A DNA stretch of 64,000 nt from Tritrichomonas musculus (taxonomy: Eukaryota > Parabasalia > Tritrichomonadida > Tritrichomonadidae), in contig JAPFFF010000009.1 of NCBI GenBank assembly GCA_039105265.1, positions 310,001 to 374,000 on the forward strand. The letters are read 5' to 3'. The notes below the pieces were generated by a model, which did not search any database, was not told where the DNA came from, and saw only the letters and a list, made by a program, of their open reading frames with translations. Numbering within the stretch: the stretch's first letter is position 1; the number at the start of each line of letters is the position of its first letter. Both the position numbers and the translations under genes were made by a program. Shown here in pieces: positions 20,417 to 28,634 of the stretch.

Positions 20417-23400
20417 ATGCGTCCAGAAGCATCAGAACAAATCAAACTATTTAAAGATCATGTTACAAACATACAATTTTCTGCTGGCGAATATGCATAT
20501 TTAATTTCAATGAAATGGCTTCAAAAATGGTATAAATCAGTCGGATATTACAATAACGCTCAACCAACCAACGATTGCCCTCCAATTGACAATAAAGATC
20601 TTATTAACGAAGATGGTGAAAATCGTCGTGTTTTAATGGAAGGAATTCATCATTTTGTCGTGAAAAAAGATATGTGGGATTTATTCGTTAAGTGGTATGG
20701 AGGTGGGCCAGAGATAAAAGTTGAAGTTGGATTCGATCCAATACGAAAACAAAATGTTCCTGATGTACATCCTTTAATGATCCATATTTTTTATATTACT
20801 TCTTTAATCAAAAAGTATTCAGTGAATAGTGTACATGATAATAAAAATGAAAACAATAATCGTGATGTCAGTCATATTACAATGCAATTTTCAAAATACA
20901 AAACCGTTGATTTACTTCGTACAACGATTTGCGAAAAACTTGGAATTTGCTCATCAAGGTTTTCTATATTTATGCTTAGTTCTATAAATGAAAAAATTGA
21001 TATAAGTGGCTCAAGTAAAAATCATAGTAACGACTCATTCAAAAAAGCTAATAGAAAAAAACTTGATGGAAATAGAACTTTGAGCGAATACCATATTTCA
21101 AATAATCAACAACTAATTTTAGATATAGATGGCGATGTTACAAGAAATATAAGTATTTATAAAACAATGCCAGAAGAACATAATCAACAAATTTTAATGG
21201 AAATGGAAAACCAAAAGAAAGCTAAAATAGATTCGAGCAATGTAAAAACTTCGATTTTAAAAGCAAATCCAATTACATTAAATTTCAATACTCCTAACTC
21301 ATCCAGTCCTAGGAAAAAATCCAAGCATTCTTCAAATGAAAATAAAAATATCACAGCAAACGCAGCGTTTGACGATCAAAACTCAAATATTAAAATGACA
21401 GACACTTCAAAAGCATCATTACCCTCATCAGTATCAATGATGTTTGTTAAAGAAGGTAATGTAACTTTTAGCTTGCCAACTTCTACATCAATGTCTTTTG
21501 TTCAGCCATCTTTACCAAAAGGTGAAACTAATGATGATGAAAACGAAAAACAAGTAAGTACTTTTGCAATGAATGAAAAAGATGACGATAATAGTGATAG
21601 TGGTAGTAGTAGTGACAGTGAAATTATACATCGTTGCAATGGTTCAAGGAGTCGATTTGGTAACCTTGGAAATGAAGGAAGTCCTGATTCTTCGAATTTC
21701 AAAACTTTTCAAGGAGGAAATATTCAAAAGAACAACGGATATCTTATTCGTGGTCCAAGCAAACAAATCGGAATTTGTGGTTTTGTGAATTTAGGTAATA
21801 CTTGTTTTTTTAATTCTTCATTGCAATCAATTTTACATACAATGCCACTTGTGAATCACTTCCTTAATGATCATTGGAAGTCTGAATTGAGCTTAACAAA
21901 CAAACTTGGTACAAAAGGAGCTTGTGCTAATGCCTTTGCTTCTATTACTGACCGTGTGTGGGCTGGGTTGGCATCTACTATTGCACCAAGACAACTTCTA
22001 GCTGTAGTTCAACGATATGCTCCTCATTTCAGTGGCTATTCTCAACAAGATGCCCATGAGTTACTACTTTTCTTACTTGATATGATTCATGAAGATTTGA
22101 ATCGAGTCAAAGCAAGAGAGGAAATAAAAGAGAGAGAAGAGCTCAGACAACTTCAATTAAAACTTCAAGAGGAAAATAAAGCAAAAACAACGCCAAAATC
22201 TCATAAATCTCATAAAAAGCATAAAAAGAGAATTGACTCCGAAAAAACTCATTCAAATTCAGATTCAGATCTTGAAGATAAAGAAACAAAGAAAAAGAAA
22301 AAGCATAATAAACATAAAAATGAAAGTGACGATTCAGATGAGAATAATGATGAAAAAAATCAAAAAGAATCCGATGCTAGCGATGGTAAAAATAGTGTCA
22401 CATCTACGCCTAAGAGATCAAATAAAAAACAGAAGCGTCAAGCAAAGTCATCAAGTAGTGATGAATCGAATGATAATGATAATCAAGAAGAAAAGAAAAG
22501 CAAAGCCAAAAGTAAAAAGCAAAAGAATTCAAAGCCAAAAGAGCAAGAAAGCTCATCAAGCGATGATAACGATCATTTTACAGAAAATAGCTCACATAAA
22601 GATGAGAAAAAATCTGATTTAAATGAAAATAGAAGTTCGAGCGAAAATAAAGATCAGATAAAAACACCAGTCAAAAAGAAAGAGCATGAAAATAAGAAGA
22701 GTCAATCTGAGTCAGTATCTGATTCTGATGTTAATGTAAAAAATTCTAGCGAAAATAAAGAAAGTAATTCGAGCAAACTTGATAAAAATTCTGAGTCAAA
22801 TGATGATAGCAAGGAAAAAGTTCAAACACCGACAAGAAAGAAAGAAAATAAGAAAAAAGCGCATAAAAATAATGAAAGTGACAGAGGAAGTAACTCAAAC
22901 AAAACAGATAAAGAAAGTAGTTCAATTAAACCAGATAAAGAAAGTAATTCGAGCAAACTTGATAATAATTCTGAGTCAAATGATGATAATAAGGAAAAAG
23001 TTCAAACACCGACAAGAAAGAAAGATCATAAGAAGAAACCTCATAAAAACAATGATAATAGTGATAGAGAAAGTAATTCAAGCAAAACTGATAAAGAAGG
23101 CAGCTCAATCAAACTTGAAAAAGAAAGTACCTCAAATAAAACAGATAAAAGTTCAGATTCAAATGATGAAAACAATGAAAAAGATAAAAATTCAACTCCG
23201 GTGAAGAAGAAAGAGCATAAAAAGAAAGAGCACAAGAAAAAAGCGCATAAAACAGAAAAAAGTTCTGAATCTGATAATGAAAAAAATTCAAGCGATGATG
23301 AAAACAATAAAACGCCAAAGAAAAAGAAAGAAAAAGAAAATAATGATTCAAATGACAAAGAAGAGTCTGATCAAGAATCTGGCTCAGATCAATCCAACAA

Positions 23401-25198
23401 AAACAATAACCAAAACGAAAAAACAGAAGATATTGAAGAATATAACGGTAACGATGATGAATATTCAGAAAAAGCATGGCGACTTTACAAATCACGAAAT
23501 GATAGTATTGTTGTTGACACATTTCATGGTCTTCTTAGATCAAAAATTCGGTGTCCTCGTTGTAAAACATCAGCAGTCATGTTTGATCCATTTGTATCAA
23601 TTTCACTGCCAATTACTTCACCAAATAAATTATATCAAATATGTTTTGTTCCCTATGATGTTACATTACCGCAAACATCATTAACTTTACCAGTTCCTCT
23701 TAATTCAAACAAAGAAGTTTTCGAACGATCGTTATTTACAGAAATCGGCCGAACTTGCCGTGTAGTATATGCGCAAGTTAGCGAGGCGATAACTGTTAAT
23801 AATCATAATATTAATAATTTTAATACGCATGGTGGTAATAGTGACAAAGAAAAAATGATTCGTAAATCACAATCATTATCTACATTATCAGTATCTGACG
23901 ATTTGTTCGAAAATGAGCAACCTAATCTTTATGTTTCTTATTCTCTTCAATGTTCATCATTAGACGTTATTGCTTCACCGTCGCCACCATTCAAAAGTAC
24001 TAAAACATATGTCTTCGAAGTACCAGATGACATTAATTATTGTGCAATTGCTAGATTAGCTGTTCATGTGAAAGGGTCTTTAATGAACACTTCAATTAAA
24101 CAGCTCAATGATTTATATATTATAGAGATTCCGAATGAGAATCCTTCCAAAGAAGAATTAGCTCAAATATGTATGAAACGTTTTGCTTATCTATGGAGAA
24201 CCTTAAGTCCACATAAAAAAGTTAAAAATGAGAATCTTAAAGAATTTCTTGCAATAAGACAATTACAGCAACTTTTGAAAGGAAAAGAGATTATCTCTTT
24301 CAAAAAAGGTGATGAGTATTTGAAAGTTAAATCTAATTCCTATGGACATAAATTTCCTAAATTTAAATCTAATCCACTCATATCGTCATCAATTGCATCT
24401 GTTATTATTAATGGAAAATTTATGAACGAAGCATCTGGTTTCGTTTTCCAAAATTTATTCAGACAGAATTCTGATGCTCCTCATCTTTCCCAATTGCCAC
24501 ATCCTCACTCGAATGGTAAAACAATGAATGTTGACTATTCGAGGAAAAAGCAATCTCTTGAAGGCCTTTTGAAAACTTTTACATCCCCAACACTTCTTGA
24601 TGAAGATAACAAATGGTATTGTCCAAAATGCAAAGAATTTGTCTGTGCAAATAAAAAACTTGATATTTGGTCGATGCCAAAATGCTTTATTGTTCATTTT
24701 AAGCGATTTGCTGCCAAGAGAAACAATAGAGGATACAAGAAAATAGACACGAATATTGATTTTGACGAAATTGTTGATTTTTCACCATTTGTTTGTGGAA
24801 AACAAAGTCAATATCATGTTTCTTCTATCAACCAATCCAATCAAAGCAAAGACAACAATAACAATAATGATAACAACAACAATAATAATAACGATAACAA
24901 TAATGATAATATTATTAATAATAAAAATATTAACGAGGAGAGTAGTGGAGATTATTTAAGCGATCCTGTAGAAAATAGCAATAATAAAATGCTGTTATAT
25001 AAGTTGTATGCAGTTATTCATCATAATGGACAACTTAATGGCGGTCATTATACTGTACATTCATATGTTGAAAGTCAAAATAAATGGTTCTTCTTTAATG
25101 ATGCGGTAGTTAAAGAATCAACGCAGCAAGCTGCTCATCAATCATCTGCATATATATTATTTTATCAACGTATTGATGATGATGATAAGAAAGATTAA
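20417..25198 (+). CDS. Ubiquitin carboxyl-terminal hydrolase, USP15/USP4/USP11-type (C19)
   Basis: 1593 residues from the ATG at 20417; the codon before it in frame is not ATG. Seen: an N-terminal DUSP domain (about 15-105: AYLISMKWLQKWYKSVGYY ... FDPIRKQNVPDVHPL), a ubiquitin-like segment (about 150-240), a disordered Ser/Asn linker, then the peptidase. The Cys box GFVNLGNTCFFNSSLQSIL has catalytic Cys463. The His box NGGHYTVHSY has His1544, followed by WFFFNDAVV with the third residue. Zinc-binding C-x-x-C pairs lie at IRCPRC and WYCPKC, as in USP4/15. Between Cys box and palm lies a Lys/Ser/Glu/Asp-rich insert of about 450 residues (nt 22120-23470) with internal duplications, and there is an Asn-run near the end. 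It removes ubiquitin from proteins, in cytosol or nucleus. The catalytic residues look intact. It is convergent with the SAM-domain gene, with 63 bp between them. Confidence 0.93.
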   Translation: MRPEASEQIKLFKDHVTNIQFSAGEYAYLISMKWLQKWYKSVGYYNNAQPTNDCPPIDNKDLINEDGENRRVLMEGIHHFVVKKDMWDLFVKWYGGGPEIKVEVGFDPIRKQNVPDVHPLMIHIFYITSLIKKYSVNSVHDNKNENNNRDVSHITMQFSKYKTVDLLRTTICEKLGICSSRFSIFMLSSINEKIDISGSSKNHSNDSFKKANRKKLDGNRTLSEYHISNNQQLILDIDGDVTRNISIYKTMPEEHNQQILMEMENQKKAKIDSSNVKTSILKANPITLNFNTPNSSSPRKKSKHSSNENKNITANAAFDDQNSNIKMTDTSKASLPSSVSMMFVKEGNVTFSLPTSTSMSFVQPSLPKGETNDDENEKQVSTFAMNEKDDDNSDSGSSSDSEIIHRCNGSRSRFGNLGNEGSPDSSNFKTFQGGNIQKNNGYLIRGPSKQIGICGFVNLGNTCFFNSSLQSILHTMPLVNHFLNDHWKSELSLTNKLGTKGACANAFASITDRVWAGLASTIAPRQLLAVVQRYAPHFSGYSQQDAHELLLFLLDMIHEDLNRVKAREEIKEREELRQLQLKLQEENKAKTTPKSHKSHKKHKKRIDSEKTHSNSDSDLEDKETKKKKKHNKHKNESDDSDENNDEKNQKESDASDGKNSVTSTPKRSNKKQKRQAKSSSSDESNDNDNQEEKKSKAKSKKQKNSKPKEQESSSSDDNDHFTENSSHKDEKKSDLNENRSSSENKDQIKTPVKKKEHENKKSQSESVSDSDVNVKNSSENKESNSSKLDKNSESNDDSKEKVQTPTRKKENKKKAHKNNESDRGSNSNKTDKESSSIKPDKESNSSKLDNNSESNDDNKEKVQTPTRKKDHKKKPHKNNDNSDRESNSSKTDKEGSSIKLEKESTSNKTDKSSDSNDENNEKDKNSTPVKKKEHKKKEHKKKAHKTEKSSESDNEKNSSDDENNKTPKKKKEKENNDSNDKEESDQESGSDQSNKNNNQNEKTEDIEEYNGNDDEYSEKAWRLYKSRNDSIVVDTFHGLLRSKIRCPRCKTSAVMFDPFVSISLPITSPNKLYQICFVPYDVTLPQTSLTLPVPLNSNKEVFERSLFTEIGRTCRVVYAQVSEAITVNNHNINNFNTHGGNSDKEKMIRKSQSLSTLSVSDDLFENEQPNLYVSYSLQCSSLDVIASPSPPFKSTKTYVFEVPDDINYCAIARLAVHVKGSLMNTSIKQLNDLYIIEIPNENPSKEELAQICMKRFAYLWRTLSPHKKVKNENLKEFLAIRQLQQLLKGKEIISFKKGDEYLKVKSNSYGHKFPKFKSNPLISSSIASVIINGKFMNEASGFVFQNLFRQNSDAPHLSQLPHPHSNGKTMNVDYSRKKQSLEGLLKTFTSPTLLDEDNKWYCPKCKEFVCANKKLDIWSMPKCFIVHFKRFAAKRNNRGYKKIDTNIDFDEIVDFSPFVCGKQSQYHVSSINQSNQSKDNNNNNDNNNNNNNDNNNDNIINNKNINEESSGDYLSDPVENSNNKMLLYKLYAVIHHNGQLNGGHYTVHSYVESQNKWFFFNDAVVKESTQQAAHQSSAYILFYQRIDDDDKKD
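22180..23470 (+). repeat. Low-complexity charged insert with internal repeats in the USP gene
   Basis: The insert encodes Lys-, Ser-, Glu- and Asp-rich sequence with repeated phrases: ESNSSKLD(K/N)NSESNDD, KEKVQTPTRKK and KKKEHKKK. Two near-identical units lie at about 22740-22860 and 22930-23050. It is in frame and uninterrupted. Confidence 0.75.
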
Positions 25199-25261
25199 TT
25201 TTATTGTAATATTATGTTTTCTAATAAAAATAAATTGTTTTATTTAACAAACATGATAATA

Positions 25262-26110
25262 TTAAAAAGTTTCGGTTGTTTCAAGTTTTACAACTGGCAA
25301 GCTGTTTTCTGAGAAAATATGATTCTTTTTTTCTTTTTTCCTAGCTCTGATTAATTCAATTAATTGCTGATGATTCTTTTTAAAATTGTTTGAATTGACT
25401 AAAAAAGAAGGCATTGGCTCATTAAGATCTGGTCTTATCATGGACATCTTTTTTTTGCATTGAAGCTCGTGTTTTGAAAATGTACTAGGAGCAAATTTCC
25501 TACCGCAATATTGACATTTTTCTAATTTGACATGATGAACTGGAACTTTTCCATTTATAAGATCTATTATTTCGCTATCAGTAAGATTAATTCCTCTTCT
25601 TCGATACTCACGCTGGCACTGATGAAATACATTCTGACATGATTTTTCATGATGATCAAAAAAGGTTATGGGTATTTTTTGATGACATATTTTGCATTCT
25701 ACTACTTCAAAGTCCAAAGAACTATAATTAGTATCTTCATTTTCGGTTGGTTTAACAAAAATATGATAGTGAACACTTTCATTAAGAGGATGAATTGAAT
25801 CTGTGTCAACTTTGTTACTGCGCTGTTCTTCTAAATCAGTATCTTTTTTATTTTGCGATTCTTTTGAATTTGGTACTTCATTCGATAAATTCCCAGTTTC
25901 ATTGCATGATTTAATACTATTAATAAAACGCATTAATTTGATTCTATGGCCTATACTTTGAATTCCAAGTTCTTTTATTTTCTTTTCATCTAAAGAAAGT
26001 AGAGCAGGGCCATCAATATCATTTTTTTTAAATGTTTCAGAATATTGGCTAAGACCAATCTGTTCTAAGTAATGGATAACGTCTGAAGTTGTCCAAGAAC
26101 CAGTATTCAT
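25262..26110 (-). CDS. SAM domain plus two C2HC zinc fingers
   Basis: 282 residues. Residues about 5-68 form a SAM domain (WTTSDVIHYLEQIGLSQYSE, then DGPALLSLDEKKIKELGI and GHRIKLMRFI). After an acidic, Lys-rich linker come two C2HC fingers: C139-x2-C142 ... H154-x3-C158, and C199-x2-C202 ... H214-x3-C218 (CQYCGRKFAPSTFSKHELQC). The second resembles ZC2HC1-type fingers. SAM domains mediate protein-protein or RNA contacts. The pairing with C2HC fingers suggests an adaptor or nucleic-acid-associated protein, but I cannot name an orthologue. The start is the ATG at 26110, 280 bp from the divergent membrane-protein gene. Confidence 0.8.
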   Translation of the reverse strand: MNTGSWTTSDVIHYLEQIGLSQYSETFKKNDIDGPALLSLDEKKIKELGIQSIGHRIKLMRFINSIKSCNETGNLSNEVPNSKESQNKKDTDLEEQRSNKVDTDSIHPLNESVHYHIFVKPTENEDTNYSSLDFEVVECKICHQKIPITFFDHHEKSCQNVFHQCQREYRRRGINLTDSEIIDLINGKVPVHHVKLEKCQYCGRKFAPSTFSKHELQCKKKMSMIRPDLNEPMPSFLVNSNNFKKNHQQLIELIRARKKEKKNHIFSENSLPVVKLETTETF

Positions 26111-26372
26111 ATAAAGATTTTATATTTTGTAAATAAACGTTTATAAATTTATGTTTTCAAATATCATTTGTCATGATTTCTTAATATGGTAATTATAATT
26201 TGCATTTTTTTATTAATAAAAATATTTAAAATTATATTTTAAAAATTGTTTCATATTATAAAATTATTTTTAATTTTATTTGAACAAGATAAAAGGTTAT
26301 TAAATAATTTAAATTCAATTGTAATGAAAATTTTCTATAAGTTATTTCATTTTTTAATATATTATTTAATTT

Positions 26373-26379
26373 TCATATT
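26373..26379 (+). promoter_or_regulatory. Initiator-like TCATATT
   Basis: It fits the trichomonad initiator (TCA+1 then Y-W-Y-W) and predicts a 15-nt leader before the ATG at 26390. The same heptamer precedes the karyopherin gene at 1352. Confidence 0.35.
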
Positions 26380-26389
26380 ATAAAATTGA

Positions 26390-27865
26390 ATGAAAACAAG
26401 AGGAGATTCTCAATATGATCTTTTGCCTGAAGTAGTTGATGAACCTAATAATTTATCTGAAGAAAAAGCTCAGTCTCCAAAACCTATATTTGTTTATCCA
26501 AAAGAGCATATTTTAACAATTCCTTTTATTTGGGATGGTTATGATACCTTTTTCACAATGGTATTCATTTTCTTTGGTCTTTTTTCCCGATTTTGGATTA
26601 TTCATCAACCACAAACATATACGCAATTTGAAGTCAAATATTTGACAAGCATTCATTATTACCTCAACAAAACATTCTTTGTATCTGATCAACCTCCATT
26701 TCAAGAATTACTTATGGGGAGCTTTGCACGCAAAATGGAGTATGAAAGTATATTTAATATTAATCCAGACCAAAATTACACATTTCATATGCCATTTTAT
26801 ACCAACCTTCGCAGTATTTCAGCATTTTACTCTATGATGTCAATTCCAATTTTATATTTAACTCTCAGATGTTTCGGATCAAAGCAATTTTGCTCTTTTT
26901 GTGGTGGATTTTTCTGCTTAATTAGTCAAACTATGATTCCAACAATGAGAAATATAGACATTAGTGGTGCAATTCTTTTTTACACTTCAGCATCGCTTTT
27001 ATTTGCAGGATTATCACATCATTTTATTTATGGAAGCCCTCAACAAATATTATTTGTTTTTCTTCAAGGATTATTTGCCAGCTTTTCCATTTCTTCATCT
27101 TTTCTTACATTTCCTATTGTGATATTTTCTATGTTTTGGCCATTAGTACGATTTAATTCAAAAAAGCAAGCACTTATAAATGGATTATTGTCCATTTTAT
27201 GTTTATATTTATCTTGTTTATTACATTTTCTTTATACTCCAATAATACAAGGTTATCAGGCATCTAAGTTTGGCGTTTCTAATTTCTCCCAATTTCACTC
27301 ATCAAATAATAATTACAAATCATTAGAATTCAATCATTTAATTTACTCATGTTACTATATGAATTTATTAATCTTTAGATTCATCAAGCAATCTCTATGT
27401 AATTTACATTTTTCATCTGTTTTTAGAAAACTTTTAATGCTCGAAAATTGGCATGTGATATGGTCTCAAAACGGAAGGCTCATTACCTGTTTTACAAATA
27501 AGCTTGTCACATTTCCAGCAGCGCTTTTCGCTTATTATGGATTATTAAGTTCATTCCGAAATCTTAAATTTGATTCTCGAAAATGTTTATCATTATTATT
27601 TGTTTTATTCTTGTTATGGAATGCATTTTCATATCATCCAAGTAATTCTGGTTGCTACGATTCTTATCTTCCTGAATATTTCGGAATTATCATATTTATT
27701 TTATACATTGAAAATAGTTTTACACCAAAAGATTATGGAATTGTTTTGACTTTTTTACTAATTGTATGTGGATTACTCTTCCTTGATTGGGTTCCAGTTA
27801 TATATGCTTATGTTAATCCAAATCCTTTCGTTCAACCAGGTATCAATATAGCAGATTACAAATAA
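26390..27865 (+). CDS. Divergent protein O-mannosyltransferase-like (PMT/GT39) membrane protein
   Basis: 491 residues with about nine to eleven hydrophobic segments. It resembles PMT-family glycosyltransferases: SRFWIIHQPQTYTQFEVKYL corresponds to the first luminal loop around the catalytic D-E; FFVSDQPPFQELLMG to the 'fFfDvHPPLGKLL' box; FYTNLRSISAFYSMMSIP to the following helix; and the end FLDWVPVIYAYV to the terminal family motif. PMTs move mannose from dolichol-phosphate-mannose to Ser/Thr in the ER lumen. Departures: the catalytic D-E pair reads F-E, HPP reads QPP, and the luminal MIR domains are absent (the loop at about 295-345 is short). It may therefore be inactive or use another donor or acceptor. 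It could alternatively be another GT-C family enzyme. Confidence 0.6.
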   Translation: MKTRGDSQYDLLPEVVDEPNNLSEEKAQSPKPIFVYPKEHILTIPFIWDGYDTFFTMVFIFFGLFSRFWIIHQPQTYTQFEVKYLTSIHYYLNKTFFVSDQPPFQELLMGSFARKMEYESIFNINPDQNYTFHMPFYTNLRSISAFYSMMSIPILYLTLRCFGSKQFCSFCGGFFCLISQTMIPTMRNIDISGAILFYTSASLLFAGLSHHFIYGSPQQILFVFLQGLFASFSISSSFLTFPIVIFSMFWPLVRFNSKKQALINGLLSILCLYLSCLLHFLYTPIIQGYQASKFGVSNFSQFHSSNNNYKSLEFNHLIYSCYYMNLLIFRFIKQSLCNLHFSSVFRKLLMLENWHVIWSQNGRLITCFTNKLVTFPAALFAYYGLLSSFRNLKFDSRKCLSLLFVLFLLWNAFSYHPSNSGCYDSYLPEYFGIIIFILYIENSFTPKDYGIVLTFLLIVCGLLFLDWVPVIYAYVNPNPFVQPGINIADYK

Positions 27866-28634
27866 TCAGATTTATATCATTTAATTTTTGAATTTATATT
27901 TTCATTTTTGTTTTATTTTATTCGATCAAAAATAATAGATATTAAATTTAGCTTAATAAATTCATGATTCTACTATTAATTTTATCACTATGGTGTTTTA
28001 TAAATATTAAATTTAATAATGATATTTTGATTTAATAATGATATTCTGATTTTTATAATACACTTGAATGATTCAAGTTGAATCAAAAACGATAAGACAC
28101 TCGAAGGTGAAATTTAATTCAATTTTGACCAGAGGTGTATTTGGTTATGCCTTAATATTTTTAAGAACAAGCTTGGTCAAAAACTAGGCTTAGTAGTATA
28201 GTATAGGCTAGAAATCAATTCGGCTTTTGAAACATGATTAGAAAAAGTTGGTGTCAAATTTAATTCATTTCACATCACTTTCCAATCATATATTTAAGAC
28301 AAAGTCAAAAAGTGTAATCTATAATATTAGAGACATGCTATACATTCATAACTTGGAACATATATATATATATATATTATAATATATGTTATATTTATTT
28401 TTTATTGTTTATTTAATAAGTTAAATTTAAAATAAAATTTTTTTATTATTATTTTTTCTGTCCATATTTGGCCATAGAAATATTTCTAAAATTCCTTTCA
28501 ATTAACACTTTTTTGAATAACTTTTTTCTCTTAAAAAGTTAATGTCATTTTTTAGCTTGTTATTTTTATTCAAAAAGTGGTTTAATTGAAAGAAATTATT
28601 TATTTCTGTTATACAATTTCGTGGCGCTTTATTT
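27866..28634. other. Intergenic, no gene seen
   Basis: About 770 bp of AT-rich sequence between convergent genes. Includes a TA-dinucleotide run near 28360-28380 and CAAAAAGTGG near 28562. Slightly GC-richer patches at 28080-28330 show no convincing frame. Confidence 0.5.
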
